Shown one piece after another: positions 12,301-22,580 of a stretch of 64,000 nucleotides of DNA; position 1 is the first letter of the stretch, and every line of letters starts with the position of its first letter. The position numbers were made by a program, and so were the translations under genes. The notes below the pieces were generated by a model. That model did not search any database, was not told where the DNA came from, and was given only the letters and a program-made list of their open reading frames with translations. The stretch comes from Maylandia zebra. Its lineage: Eukaryota; Chordata; Actinopteri; Cichliformes; Cichlidae. The stretch spans positions 7,790,560 through 7,854,559 of the forward strand of contig NC_135177.1 of assembly GCF_041146795.1 (NCBI RefSeq), in the 5' to 3' direction.

Positions 12301-15300
12301 AAAACGCCTTTTGGGAACAATTCAAGTTAATAACATAGTACAGTTCTTACATCACAGCCTGTAGCAGCTTCTAAAGTGTCTACCAACACCGAATGGGACT
12401 GTGGTCCAATCAGCCGATAGCGTACAATCTCCATTGTGAGATCGCTGCACGCACACACACAAAGAATAAAGTGAATGAAACAATCATCAACATCTACAGT
12501 AAAATCCAATCTCCTAAATAAACGTTCAATCAAACGCTTCGGTTTGTTCCTGAAATGACACAAACTTTATAACTATTCCATTTGAGCTGGACCTCCAGCT
12601 CACTGGGGTGGAGCGTAATCTTGTTCCATCACCCAGGATCTTCTTTGCAGGGGGTCCAGTGGCATCTTTACAGCTACGCTTTCTCTTGGTTCCAGGTACC
12701 GGCTTGGCCTCAGGTGTGTTTTCAGGCTCTGACTCTGCCTCCAAGGTGGGATTAACCTCTACTGGTGCAGCCGGAGGTAATACAGCCTCACAACACTGAC
12801 ACACAGTTTGTAATTCAGGCAGAAGATCCTGGAAGGAGGATACCGTATATGGAATTAACAGTCCTGCTGGAGTCATTTGTAAATGTAATAATATCAAGTA
12901 AAAATTCAAAAGGCCAACCATAAAAATAATTTACAACCAGCAGACCTCTAAAACCAGTCACACCTGCTTAAGAGTGGGATGAGCCCAGATCCACAGCTGC
13001 CTGTGCACTGAGCCCTGTGTGCGGGGTCTCCAGAGGAAGGTGACGGGCCCCAGGGGCTGTGAGGGGTACCGTCCAGCTCTGTACACCATGACACTGCCCT
13101 GTCTCCTTCCTGACAGACACAGTGCTGCAGCAAACGTAGGGCCTAGAAAAGAAAAGAAAAGGCATATAACTACACTACTTAAACTAAATGTGTAAGTTAG
13201 CAGGAGTTGCTGATAAAAACCCGTCTGGTTCTTTTGCCATCAGAACTATTGTCTGAAGGCAAAGAGAGAAGCCCAACGGAAAACCTCAATTATTTCTTAC
13301 CTGCTTCCTTGCTGGTCAGCTGTGAAAGAGCAGCTAGAAGCTTGTCTTCGTCCCCCTGCAGCTCTATGCAGCAGTAATAAGAGAGATCCTGAGCAGAGAT
13401 AATGCAAAATGTAAGCTGATGTTCCAGACAGCGACATTACAGTACGTAAAAACAAATTATTCACAGAGTCTGTGTGAACAGCAGGTGGTTACCTGTAGGA
13501 GGCAGTGGCTGCTCATTGCTCTGTAGCAAGCCCGGTAGCATTTGTATGTGGGCCTATCCCCGAGGCAGTAACCCCACTTTTTAACCATGTGGAAGCGCTT
13601 GGCGTGCCAAATGTGCGTTTCTAGCCAAATGTTCTTCCGCTGACGGCGATTGAACTCCAGCAGCAGGTTTCCGTGACGCCGCCGGGCCTTGCGGCTCTTG
13701 CTCTTTGCTTGCTCCTTCTTCTTTTTGGAGCCAGCCTGGAGGCCCTTCTCCCGCTGACAGAGGAAGGACAAGTGAGTGGACATGTCCCAGGTACTCAGAG
13801 TGGAGGACTTTGTATATAAAACAAGGGTATGGAGGTGTTTGTGAGACATTCAAGTGCTGAAAATAAAATACGTCCAGAAATTTACCATTCTGTTGGCCAC
13901 CTCTCTCAGTCTGTGAGGAAGCCGCTTGGTGTTGTGGCTCATGGCTCGTCTCCTCATGTGTTTGGGCAGAGCTTCAAACACACGGCTGCTGCTTGTGGTC
14001 TTTCTGACAGCTTTCAACATGGCGCTCACCTCTGCAGCCCTGGCCCTTGCAAAAGCTCCAGCTGAGTGAGGAAGGTAAAGATGGAGATGGAAGTCATTCA
14101 CTGGACGGTCTCTGTTCATGAATACCTTTACAATTCATTTCTTTCATGACTGTCTATGCTCTGAATTAAACTTAATATGTAAAAAATGGGGATAGGTTAA
14201 TTGGATAATCCAAATTGTCACTAGGTGTGAATGTGCGAGTAAATGTGAGTGTGAATGGTTGTCTGTCCCTGTGTGTTGGCCCTGCGACAGACTGGCGACC
14301 TGTCCAGGGTGTACCCTGCCTCTCGCCCTATGACAGCTGGGATAGGCTCCAGCGCCCCCCGCGACCCTGAAAAGGAGAAGCGGAAGCGAATGGATGGATG
14401 GATGTAAAAAATGTTGAAATTTTACCAGTGACGTATTTGGGCATCTCCTTAGTGTAGCCACCACCATCTTTATGATGTCCACGGACCCATCCGCTCTGGT
14501 GGGGAGTTTTCTTCTGCCTTTCTGTAGAGGGGTGCACCTCCGAAAGACCACCTTTGAGAGGATCAGCATTTTTTCCTGTCGGGGTCAAACAAAAGTGAGA
14601 GTGAGTCAAGTGTGGTCTGCCTCTACAAATGCGTGAAAACTCGCCCAACTTAATAAGGCATCTAACATCTTTGTCCTCTTGTTTATTCTGTTTTCACATG
14701 AATCTCATCATAGAAACAACCTTAATAAGAAGGGATTCCTCCCTTGGAAAAAATATGTTCCCTATATTCACTGTATGAACAACACATGACAGAGGAAGAT
14801 GAGGAACTAGAAAGACAAAAATTTGGAGGGCACTTAAAAAAAGTTTTAAAGAAAAAAAAAAAAAATCATAAGAACCAAGTGACAGACAGTCCATAGGGAA
14901 GACTCACAAAATCTTGAGATACTCCTACCAGAGGTGCAACAAAACAAAGCAACAGTAATAATTTTCTCGAAGGTCTCTTACACATGAAATAAATTCTTGC
15001 ATAAAGTTATTAATGTCAATTGGAAAAAGCTATGTTAAACAGGAGGTGCTAGACCTGAACTCAGGTTATTTCACTATAAATGCTCTGATTTGTCCCAAAT
15101 TAAATGTGACCATGGACAAGGGGGTCCTCTAGATGCCCGAAATGCCCTCTAGATGTCCTTTGGACAGAGGCGGTGCCTTACGACACCAACTGTCTGCCAT
15201 CCATAATCCAGTTTTGAGATCCCTTTCCAGACGCCCTAACGCCCACTCACATCCTTGGTCATCTGACCTCAGTAAGTCACATGACAGGGTGGGGCTAGTT

Positions 15301-16783
15301 TTCACAGTGGGTTCACCCAAAACCTTGGCTGATTGTGACCCACACCCGTTTTCACACCTTGGCTCATGTGATTACGTAAAGGATTAATAGGGGGTCCATG
15401 ACCCTCTTGGGGGGGGGGGCACTCCCATAGGGCTTAAAATCTGGGACTCTCCACCATTTGACCCTAGAACTGAAAAAGCTTCTCAGATGAAACGTCTTCA
15501 AGAAACTTAAAGAAGTCCAGACGCTTTTCTTTCCAGGCTCCTTAGACTATGATGAGCTGGATGATTGAGAACCTTCACAGACAGATGCAGTCCTATAAAT
15601 GCATACATGTACATAAGTACTCAAAGCCTTTGCTCAGGACTTTGTTGAAGCACCTTTGGCTGCAATTACAGCCTCAAGTCTTTTTGAGTTTAAGCTCTGC
15701 ACACCTATTTTTGGGCAGTTTCTCTTATTCTTTTTTGCAGACCCCCAAGCTCCATCAGGCTGGATGGGGATCAGTTATGTTTGTTATCTTGGATGTGTGC
15801 TTAGGGTTGTTGTCCTGTTGGAAGATGAACCTTCATCCCAGTCTGAGGCCCAGAGCGCTCTGGAGCAGGTCAGCATAAAGGATGTCTCTGTACACTGCTG
15901 CACATGTACAAACATCCCCCAGCATGATGCTGCCACCACCATGCTCCACTGTCGGGATGGTACTGGCCAGGTGATGAGTGGTGAATTTACCACAGGTGGG
16001 CTCCAATCAGCTATGAAAACAGTCGATCAGTTGAAACAGGATGCACTTGAACTTGACTCTGTGTGTCATGGCAAAGGCTGTGAATACTCATCTACAAGTT
16101 ATACCTTTGTTTTTAGTAGATTTGCAAGAATTTCAAGCAAGCTGTTTCACTTTGTCATTATCAGAGATGTCATGTACAATTTAGTCCATTTTGGAATAAG
16201 GCACAACTAACATGTTTTCATGAGTCTTCCATGACAACACATGGAACAAGTGACACACTGTGAATACTTTCTGGACGCACTGCATGGCAAGTAGCAGAAA
16301 TATCAGATATGACATATATCCATTTACTTAGACAGGAAGAATGTTCTGTTGTGTTTGATATTTAATGTATAGCTATATCAGATACAGTCATGTATGACCT
16401 TATCTTTCAAGTATGTATGATACAGTCCAAGGAGAGCAAAACTGTTCAGTTCACCTTGGCTTTATTCTGCTTATGTGGTTCATATTATCTGCCGATTTAA
16501 CTATTTTGGCAGTAAATTTTTATACAAGAATCCATTTCATACGTGGAAGAAAACACATGTGTGCTTTGTTCTGCATTACTGTAGGGGACTCGCTGGCCGT
16601 TCTTCCAGTTTAATATGTAATAGGCTACGTGAAATAACCAGGGAAGGCAAGAGTACCGGTGCCAGGGGCGTCTGCTCCATTCTGTGTGCTGCTCTCCACG
16701 TTAGATGAAGAAGATGGATACTGCACACTGGCGGGCTGATTTCTCATCTTCTTCTCCCGCATTTTGACTTTAGCCGCAGACAT
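3344..16783 (-). CDS. POP1: POP1, RNase P/MRP protein subunit, complete (15 coding exons)
   Basis: Largest protein subunit of the nuclear RNase P and RNase MRP ribonucleoproteins, which process the 5' ends of pre-tRNA and pre-rRNA. Coding exons on the minus strand: 16783-16657, 14575-14426, 14061-13886, 13753-13493, 13388-13301, 13142-12964, 12828-12566, 12444-12351, 12259-12151, 12050-11931, 11072-10951, 10839-10648, 5708-5554, 4904-4689, 4040-3344. They total 2949 nt, giving 982 residues against about 1024 in human. N-terminal [11 protein letters not shown] and [13 protein letters not shown] (about residues 120-135), [20 protein letters not shown] (about 200), the POPLD-type region with [15 protein letters not shown] (about 610) and DYPDCPAG, and the C-terminal [20 protein letters not shown] all match the human protein as recalled. 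A noncoding first exon ends at about 16983, and the next begins at 16786, three bases before the ATG. Intron 12 is unusually long (4.9 kb) and full of transposons. Confidence 0.96.
5786..5880. repeat. Fragment of dispersed fish repeat
   Basis: Begins with TTCAACTTTATTTATATAGC and continues with a CAACAGTCACCTCAAG-like segment and a 'tgtaaggtaaagg' stretch. I recognise this as the start of a very common percomorph dispersed repeat. Two other fragments of what looks like the same family lie at 10195-10290 (reverse) and 17815-18350. The class is not known to me. It sits at the start of POP1 intron 12, just upstream of exon 13 on the minus strand. Confidence 0.5.
7305..7451 (-). repeat. tRNA-derived SINE, 5'-half copy
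   Basis: On the minus strand this starts GGACGATCGTGGCTCACGAG and has a B-box-like GATTCGAGTCCCGGC, followed by the 'gtccttgggcaagacatttc' segment. It closely matches the + strand copy at 54261-54546 but lacks that copy's 3' tail (AAAGCGCTTTGAGG onwards). It is therefore a truncated copy of the same SINE. It lies in POP1 intron 12, 58 bases from a hAT-type insertion. Confidence 0.7.
7510..7827. mobile_element. Non-autonomous hAT-type DNA transposon with 8-bp target duplication
   Basis: 318-bp element starting CAGGGGGCGGCTCTTTAG and ending GGTTGCTGACCCCTG. The ends are imperfect inverted repeats (CAGGGG core). It is flanked on both sides by the same eight bases, CTTTAGAT, at 7502-7509 and 7828-7835. 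An 8-bp duplication plus CAGGG termini is the mark of the hAT superfamily. The element is too short to encode a transposase and no transposase motif was seen, so it depended on another copy. The exact duplication suggests a fairly young insertion in POP1 intron 12. Confidence 0.8.
8151..8996. mobile_element. Non-autonomous hAT-type element (TAGGGGTGGGTA ends)
   Basis: 846-bp element beginning TAGGGGTGGGTATCG and ending GGTACCCATCCCTA, with inverted ends of about 14 bp and two mismatches. It is flanked by an exact 8-bp duplication, GTGATGAT, at 8143-8150 and 8997-9004. Subterminal sequences are rich in ACCGGTGC/GCACCGG repeats on both sides, as in many hAT elements. Open reading frames inside are under 75 codons and none resembles a transposase. 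It lies in POP1 intron 12, 323 bases after the previous hAT insertion. Confidence 0.85.
9159..10131 (+). pseudogene. Intronless coiled-coil gene copy inside POP1 intron 12, broken
   Basis: Long Glu/Gln/Lys-rich heptad sequence, antisense to POP1, that reads as one coiled coil of about 320 residues. The first part runs in one frame from the ATG at 9159 and carries an in-frame TGA at 9363-9365. Around 9585-9600 the reading frame changes, and the coiled coil continues in a second frame to a TGA ending at 10131. There are no introns across almost 1 kb, so this looks like a retrocopy or an inserted gene fragment rather than a spliced gene. The pattern ([29 protein letters not shown]-like heptads) recalls golgin-A6-like or trichohyalin-like proteins, but low complexity makes a firm parent assignment impossible. 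The 3' side runs into a dispersed repeat at 10195-10290. Confidence 0.6.
10195..10290 (-). repeat. Fragment of dispersed fish repeat, reverse orientation
   Basis: Contains CACTGTCGCCAAGTGCTTGC followed by a GGGGATTGTTGGGG segment, which on the minus strand is the 'gagcaagcacttggcgacag' part of a very common percomorph repeat. It follows directly on the coiled-coil pseudogene and may have been part of that gene's 3' untranslated region. Confidence 0.5.
11687..11753 (-). tRNA. tRNA-like hairpin, possibly a tRNA pseudogene
   Basis: 67-nt segment on the minus strand in POP1 intron 10. A perfect 7-bp acceptor stem is formed by GGTTCTG and CAGAACC. The T arm is perfect: CCAGG-TTCGAAT-CCTGG, which also gives a good B box (GGTTCGAATCC). 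A 4-bp D stem GCTC/GAGC has a loop of only four bases. The anticodon stem TCTGC/GCAGA encloses eight bases (TTCGCCAT) instead of seven. The short D loop and odd anticodon loop argue against a normal elongator tRNA, and no anticodon can be assigned safely. The flanks extend the stem further (GAGTACA / TGTACTC). It may be a decayed tRNA, a tRNA-like element or a small structured RNA. Confidence 0.4.
14187..14403 (+). repeat. SINE 3' part (same family as 62898-63275)
   Basis: Runs from GGGATAGGTTAATTGG through 'ggccctgcgacagactggcg', 'acctgtccagggtgtaccc' and 'agctgggataggctccag' to an AATGGATGGATGGATG tail. It aligns base for base with the 3' two-thirds of the full copy at 62898-63275, but lacks the tRNA-like head. 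It sits in POP1 intron 2. Confidence 0.75.
15150..15560 (+). mobile_element. Penelope-like retroelement fragment (inferred)
   Basis: Dispersed repeat in POP1 intron 1 that shares long stretches with 39962-40455 and 62480-62790. Shared landmarks are a Cys-free noncoding head ('cagttttgagatc', 'cactcacat'), a middle block ('actcccatagggctt', 'ctgggactctccac') and the tail 'cagacgcttttctttcc' followed by 'gatgattgagaacctt'. The tail holds an AACTGAA...GAAACGTCTTC motif resembling a hammerhead ribozyme core, here shortened. Hammerhead motifs are known from Penelope-like elements, hence the assignment. It is a non-coding fossil fragment with no reading frame left. Confidence 0.4.
15585..16290 (-). 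mobile_element. Tc1-like transposon, internally deleted and decayed
   Basis: On the minus strand the translation of about 15770-15895 reads [19 protein letters not shown], then a stop, then [12 protein letters not shown], which is the Tc1 transposase block around the second catalytic Asp of the DDE triad. The next region matches the C-terminal [10 protein letters not shown] and [10 protein letters not shown]-type tail. The N-terminal helix-turn-helix and the first Asp region are missing: the sequence jumps from 'CATGCTGGGGGATGTTTG' to the outer end. The outer terminus at about 16255-16290 (GTGAATACTTTCTGGACGC) matches the usual Tc1 end. It cannot encode an active enzyme. It lies in POP1 intron 1, next to the Penelope-like fragment. 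Confidence 0.8.
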
Positions 16784-16983
16784 TTTCTGTAAGATACAAT
16801 AAGACGCTTGAGACCTCGCTATGTGAGCACCTTCTAACCCAAACAGTTGAATGCTGAGCTAAAACGCAGGCTTGCTAGCAACGTTACCTGGCGTAAAGTT
16901 GGGGAGTTGTTTTAACTAACAAAACCAAAGCAAAAACATTTCTATACCAAACGTACAGAGGAATTACACTTCATAAGGTTACC

Positions 16984-17409
16984 TCAAGGTTCCCCAGTGT
17001 GATGTGTGTCAGAAACGCTGTTCCAGCTGCAGGGACCCTCTAGTTTTACGTTTAGCAACCATGTGAGGTTTCCTCACGCTGGTGCTGGTCTTGTTTGCTT
17101 CCGGATATGACGTGTTCAGGGGGCTTTGTAGAGTATTCGCGCGTCAACAAAAAAATCCAATAAAAACCAAGGTACGTTTTCGTAAGATTATGTGATATGT
17201 TGTCACTATTGTCTCTTACTTGAGTTTTAAAATGTCTGAAGTGACCAGTTTTGGAACTAAAATCTGTAAAGGCAAATGTGTTTGCGCATGTGATATGTCT
17301 TTTACGGTAAAGTAGCTCTGACGTCCTTCTGACATCAGCGCTTTTTCTGCTTGCAGCCTTCTGTTGTACAACTTACTTCTTTCACTTGGGCCGATAGATT
17401 TCCAGTGAA
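16984..17409. promoter_or_regulatory. Shared head-to-head promoter region of POP1 and RIDA
   Basis: POP1 leaves to the left; a donor at 16983/16982 on the minus strand marks the end of a noncoding first exon lying at about 16983-17100. RIDA starts with its ATG at 17410 on the plus strand. The two transcription starts must therefore lie within roughly 300-400 bp of each other. The stretch is richer in CpG than its surroundings (GCGCGTCAAC, CTTCCGGATATGACG) and contains a CTTCCGG, an ETS-type site common in bidirectional housekeeping promoters. No clear TATA box was seen. Confidence 0.55.
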
Positions 17410-20400
17410 ATGGCTGCACTAATCAGGAGGATTATCAGCACAGCTAAAGCTCCTGCTGCTATCGGTCCGTACAGGTGAGAAGAGCTTTGAATCATTGCCC
17501 TAAGGTTAAAGTTGCAGCTGGCACACACCTGCCGCAGCACCAACCTACATTACATTTGGACTGTTAATAGCACTGACTGCCAATTCATTGATGACACACC
17601 ACGACTTTTTTTGCTTAATCTGGTAATACAGCTATACTGAGTTCACTGTTTCGTCCATAAGATTGCTGCTGGGAGAGGTGGGATAGCATATGCTCTCAGA
17701 GCTTTTGGGAGCAAAGTTCAGATTTTTGGATGCTGCACTTTAAACTCTACACACCACTAAAATGTTAAACAGCAAACTGTGCCCGAGGTTTTTCAATACT
17801 TTAGTCTGCCATTAATTAAATTCAGTTTAATTTTATTTATATGACGTCAAATCACGACACCAGTCGAGTTTTTTTTAATATTGTTATAAATGGTAAAGAG
17901 CCTAAAATAATACAGAGAAGACCCCAAACAATCAAACGACCCTCCTGATCCAGCTCTAACTTAAGTTTAAGCCTAATCCTAAAAGCAGAGAGGGTTTCTG
18001 TCGCTCACATCTGCACAGAGAGCTGGTTCCACAGAAGAAGGGCCTGGAAGCTGAAACCTGTGCTTTGAAACATTGTAGGAAACACAGTTATCCCAGTTGT
18101 CTGAGAGCAAAGTGCTCTATTGGGGTGATATGATACTTTGATACAATGATCAACTGAAGGCTTTTTAGGTAGTTTTTAGGACATCCATATAATAATGAGT
18201 TACAATAGTCCCACCTAGAAGAAATAAATGCATGAATTATTTTCAGCATCACTCTGAGACATGATGCTTCTAATTTTACAGTTACTGTACAAATGCAGGT
18301 AAGCAGTCCCAAACATATGTTTAATAGGGGCACAGAAAAATGACTTCAAGACTCCTCACAGGTATAGAGAGTGTTCTCTTTATCGAGAAAAGAAGCTGTG
18401 TATATATTATTAAAACAGGGAAGATGCATAAATGCAATTTTATGAATCTATTATTCAAAAGGAAATAAACATCAAAAAACAACCCTCAGTTAAAACCCTA
18501 CACATGGAGAGATAAGTGACGTAATAGTCAAGCAAACATACAACTTTTTTAACCTCACTTCCTTCATTATTAGTAAATCTTTACTTAGCAAAGATCAGCA
18601 GAAAGGACAATAAGATTTAACACTGTGAATGAAATAAACCCAGAGTAGCTAAGTCTTTGTCTTTGCATGTTTGTGTGTGTTTTCCAGCCAAGCAGTGGTG
18701 GTGGATCGAACCATGTATATTTCAGGACAGCTGGGAATGGACCCTGCCAGTGGACAGCTGGTGGAAGGTGGTGTTCAGGCTCAAACCAGACAGGTGACAC
18801 TGGAATCCCCATCATCACTGATTCATTCTTTCATTCATTCATGAACATGGAGTACAGCGACACTTGAAAGCGATCCAGATATCAGTAGATGTTCCTAATT
18901 CCTAACTGCTGAGATAATTGCAATGGAGTTGAGCTCACAACCAAGCCATTGGGAGGCTGCTACAGTGTGAATAAATGCAGTCCATTATTTAAAAGAAAAT
19001 CTAGTGACAATGCTTTTAAAAATAGTGCCTTTTGAAAAAACCCACCAGTTTTCCTGCGGGAGACCAATTCCAGGTTAATTCCTTAATTCTCTGTAATGCT
19101 GCAGAATAAATTTAAGACTGGTCTAACGCACCCTTCCTACAGGCTGAATGAGGATCTGAAAGTCATCCCAAAGTGAGAATTACTTTTGCACAATCGTGTA
19201 CATGACTTCTGTTTCTTCAGGCTCTGGTGAATATGGCTGAAATACTCAAGGCTGCTGGGTGTGGTTACACCAACGGTGAGAGAGCCTTGCCTTTCTTTGC
19301 ATGTGCACAGGACAATTCTTTCAACTTTTCAACCACAGACCCGATCATGCACTATTTTCTTTCTTTTCTTGTTACTTCCTGAAGTTGTCAAAACCACAGT
19401 GCTCTTAGCCGATATGAACGACTTCACCAGTGTCAATGACGTGTACAAGCAATGTGAGTATCAATGATTCAGTCATTAACGTGTATCAGTATGTGTTTGG
19501 AGTTATCTGCTGCTGTTGGCTTTCATTTTGCAATACAACGTTAGCCACCAGGTGTCAGCACAGTCCAGACGACGTACAGCGCTGCTGCATAACAAGCAGA
19601 TTTTATAGACTCTTTAATTTTCCAGTAATGTATTCACCCAGAAGGCCTTTACAATAACTCAACTAGGGCTTCAATTTGCCTCTTTATATTCTAAATATGC
19701 TGTGGAAACTCCAGAGCAAGTTGAATTATGAAATAAATATTCAGAAACACAGGGGCAGAAACACTCGCAGGGAACGCTGACATTTGCTGAGTCACTTAGC
19801 AGAGTGAAACCTGAGCTTCCCCCACCAACGGGTCTTAATCTTAATCTAAATGTCAGACGACAGACTGCCACATCTGACATTCCATAGATTAAATTTAAAA
19901 AAAGTCTATTCACAAAGCCCCCATATCCATTTCATTGTTTAAGTAGTATGGTAGAAAAGATAGCTGGGCATTTTTCTAATGCCAGTTAATTCAGGTATTG
20001 CTCCTACAATCAACTGATCCAAGCACCCAGGTTGATGCACTCTGTGTTGAGTCCATTATCCGTGATTACATCAGTACAGTCAAATCAGATTATTCTTTCA
20101 GTCCACCTCTGTCTTTAAAGGCCCTGCACCAAGTCACAGGTGTTTTCACTTTATTCTGGTTGATTAGGCTTTTGCTATGGTTGAAGTTGGGTGCAGCTAT
20201 GCTGCTGTTACATGAACCGACAAGAACAACAATGGCATAAATTCTGCTGCCTGAGCAGAGGCCTGTACTACAAAACAGGAACTCATCTTATCCAGGTAGC
20301 TTTGGGGTTAACCCCAGGTTTTCTGTACCACAAATGTGGTCACTTCTTACCAGGGTACATCGCCATGGTAACTTGTGCTTTCATATTAGAGGTCAACAGG

Positions 20401-21450
20401 TATGAAATCACCACCTACTGACCAGTCAAGTCTCCAGAAAATAGCGTCACCATTACTTGAAGATCCCTCAGACCTCTGAGAATAGGAGTGTCTAAAGTTT
20501 TTTAATAGCATCAGTAATAAATACCTCGATCGGGAAACCCTTGGTTAACTCAGTGAGTGGATAACCAGCTTTGTGATCACGAGTGTTAGGTTCAGTGAAT
20601 CCAGATAACAGAGAGATAACCAGAGATAACTTTGTAGTGCAGTGCCCAGCACAATCAAGGACACTCTGTAGTAACTCATTAATGTGTCTTAATTATTGCT
20701 GCGGCTTTTCATTGTAATACATTTCCCATTGTGCATCTAATAATGTGTTGTTTTGTTTTTGTACTGATGAAACTGTGTGAATATATATGATAATTATACA
20801 CTGAATTTTAGATATTTGATGTATATTGTGTCTAATATGTGTGAACATAGTTAAATTGTTGTGCAGATTAAAATTGTCACAAAGACAAATGTTCTGTTGA
20901 TTCAGTGCTATTTGCAGGTTTATGTAAATCCAAAAGTGTAACTAATAAGATGAATAACTGCTTGTTCAAGCTGACTGATGATGACGTAGAGCCCTGATTT
21001 GTGTACTCGCACACCTGTGTTTCTCCTACTCTGACAGTCACTATAAAGAGCTTGCTTGGTTTATCAGTTGATATAAAGGCATGTCAGACAAGGACAACAC
21101 TATAAATGCCAGGTACCAGTAGTTAATTGGCTGCTTTGCAGTCCTGTAAGCTTCTGTAGATTCTGTATCTGTGAGTCATTGAAAGTCTGTATGTGTAAAT
21201 GTGTTGGTGGCCTAACTCAGCTGCTTTCTTTAGTCTTTAGCACCAACTTCCCAGCCAGGGCTGCCTATCAGGTCGCTGCTCTCCCTCGAGTGAGTACTTG
21301 ACAAAGACTTTTTATGCAGTTATTCTTTTGTGCTTTGAACCCAACAGAAAACCACAATTCTCACCGTACTGATGCTGTCTCTTTCTCCAGGGTGGACTGG
21401 TTGAAATTGAAGCAATTGCTGTTTTGGGCCCTCTGACCGACACTTCCTAA
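17410..21450 (+). CDS. RIDA: RIDA (HRSP12/UK114), reactive imine deaminase, complete
   Basis: YjgF/YER057c/UK114 family enzyme that hydrolyses 2-aminoacrylate and other enamine/imine by-products of pyridoxal-phosphate enzymes. Six exons: 17410-17474, 18688-18793, 19221-19275, 19385-19453, 21234-21289 and 21391-21450 (TAA). They total 411 nt, 136 residues, against 137 in human. Start MAALIRRIISTAKAPAAIGP, then YISGQLGMDP (about residue 35), LKAAGCGYTNVVKTTVLLAD, and the family signature FPARAAYQVAALP with its catalytic-site Arg. Exon 5 uses the AG at 21231-21233 rather than the one at 21239-21240, because only this keeps frame and gives QFFSTNFPARAA. It shares a promoter region with POP1. Introns hold a dispersed repeat and a Harbinger-like element. 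Confidence 0.97.
17815..18350 (+). repeat. Dispersed fish repeat in RIDA intron 1
   Basis: Starts TTTAATTTTATTTATATGAC, with a 'caaatcacgac' and an 'aataatacagagaagacccc' segment, then a 3' part with 'agagctggttccacagaaga'. This is the longest of three fragments of what appears to be one percomorph repeat family in the window (others 5786-5880 and 10195-10290). The boundaries are approximate, and the 3' part may be a separate repeat. Confidence 0.5.
20255..20645. mobile_element. Harbinger-like non-autonomous element (tentative)
   Basis: About 390 bp bounded by AGGCCTGTACTACAAA on the left and CTTTGTAGTGCAGTGCCC on the right, which are imperfect inverted repeats of each other. Inner sequences such as 'ggggttaaccccagg' and 'ggttaactcagtgagtggat' are typical of fish PIF/Harbinger MITEs as recalled. 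No transposase is encoded. A short target duplication could not be fixed because the exact ends are uncertain. It lies in RIDA intron 4. Confidence 0.5.
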
Positions 21451-22574
21451 CAAGTACATTAAACAAGCAAAAACTAGAAAGAGCTAAAACCACTGAAAAG
21501 TGTGAAACTGATGTAATTATAGGTCTAGTATCATCAGCGATTTAGCGCTGTTTTAACATGCCACAGGTCACCTAGCAGACTAACAGCAGTCAGGTGTGGA
21601 GCACTTTCTCCTCCCTCACTGACAATGATGAAATGTATTTGAAGACAGCACTGCATTTTAAATCCACTCTGCTCACATTTCACTTACAATAGCTGAGAAG
21701 TACCTACGCTTGTTTGTTGGATTGGATTACACTACCGTCCCTGTGTTGTCATCATGACAGTGTATCCTCTCTCTTTGTACCAGGTGATAGATGATCGAGC
21801 ATAACTGAATAATAAAAGGTTTTAATTTTCCTTAATTGCTTCTTAATGTCAAGAAAACCGCCTGTAGATGATCACTGTAATCTCACATTGTCTCATGTAC
21901 ACTAAAAAGTCCTCAGCAATTCTGCAATAACTATGAACAGAGTTTGTTTAACAGGGTTAACCCATGCCAGAATGGGTTGTTTATTTGCAGGCTTGCAAAC
22001 CCATAAAGAACTATATGATTTGATTAACTCCTGTTGGATTAATGTGTCTGAATCACTCAGTATACTTTGGGGCTAAATAAAAACCTTCAGCCTGTTGGAA
22101 CTGCACAACGCAAACTGATTTTTAAAACAGCAGTTCAAGTCTTCATGTGCATACTAAGTATTAAATATTCCAAAATAATCATTTTATTTTCAGAGAGACT
22201 TAGCTTCTCATTCTGGTACTCCGTGTTCACATGCTTCATTACATGCATGGTGCAGTGTGTCAGCAGGTGAGTCAAATATCGGTATGGGGGGGAAAGAAGA
22301 GCAGCGAGCAGCTCGTATGCAAAGCCTGAATTCATTTAAAGGATGTAGTCGGACCAGGGCGCCTTTTATCCCCAGCGCCACACTCTAATACAGCAACAGA
22401 GTATTGTGACTGTTCAGATGTCTTATGCTTGAGTGGTTTTAAGTACGTATGCTTCTCTAAACACACTACAGTATGCACTGGGGTCTTGGAGAGACTGTGG
22501 TCACCATATACTAAAAGCCAATATAATCTCCAGTCACAATTCAGCTACAGAGACAGAGTATTAGTGAGTAAAAC
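21451..22574. other. RIDA 3' region and convergent intergenic DNA
   Basis: Begins with the RIDA 3' UTR. AATAAA at 21811-21816 is the likely polyadenylation signal, about 360 bases past the stop. The rest shows no exon and no repeat I recognise. ERICH5 arrives from the right on the other strand, so the two genes are convergent. Confidence 0.5.
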
Positions 22575-22580
22575 TTTATT
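22575..22580 (-). terminator. Candidate ERICH5 polyadenylation signal
   Basis: AATAAA on the minus strand, in the convergent region between RIDA and ERICH5. If used with the stop at 24008, ERICH5 would have a 3' UTR of about 1.4 kb. A second AATAAA on the same strand near 23678 would give a shorter one. 22581-24007 contains no recognised exon or repeat. Confidence 0.35.

Noticed and set aside
15656-16210. 184-codon open frame on the + strand
   Set aside because: It is the antisense strand of a decayed Tc1-like transposase.
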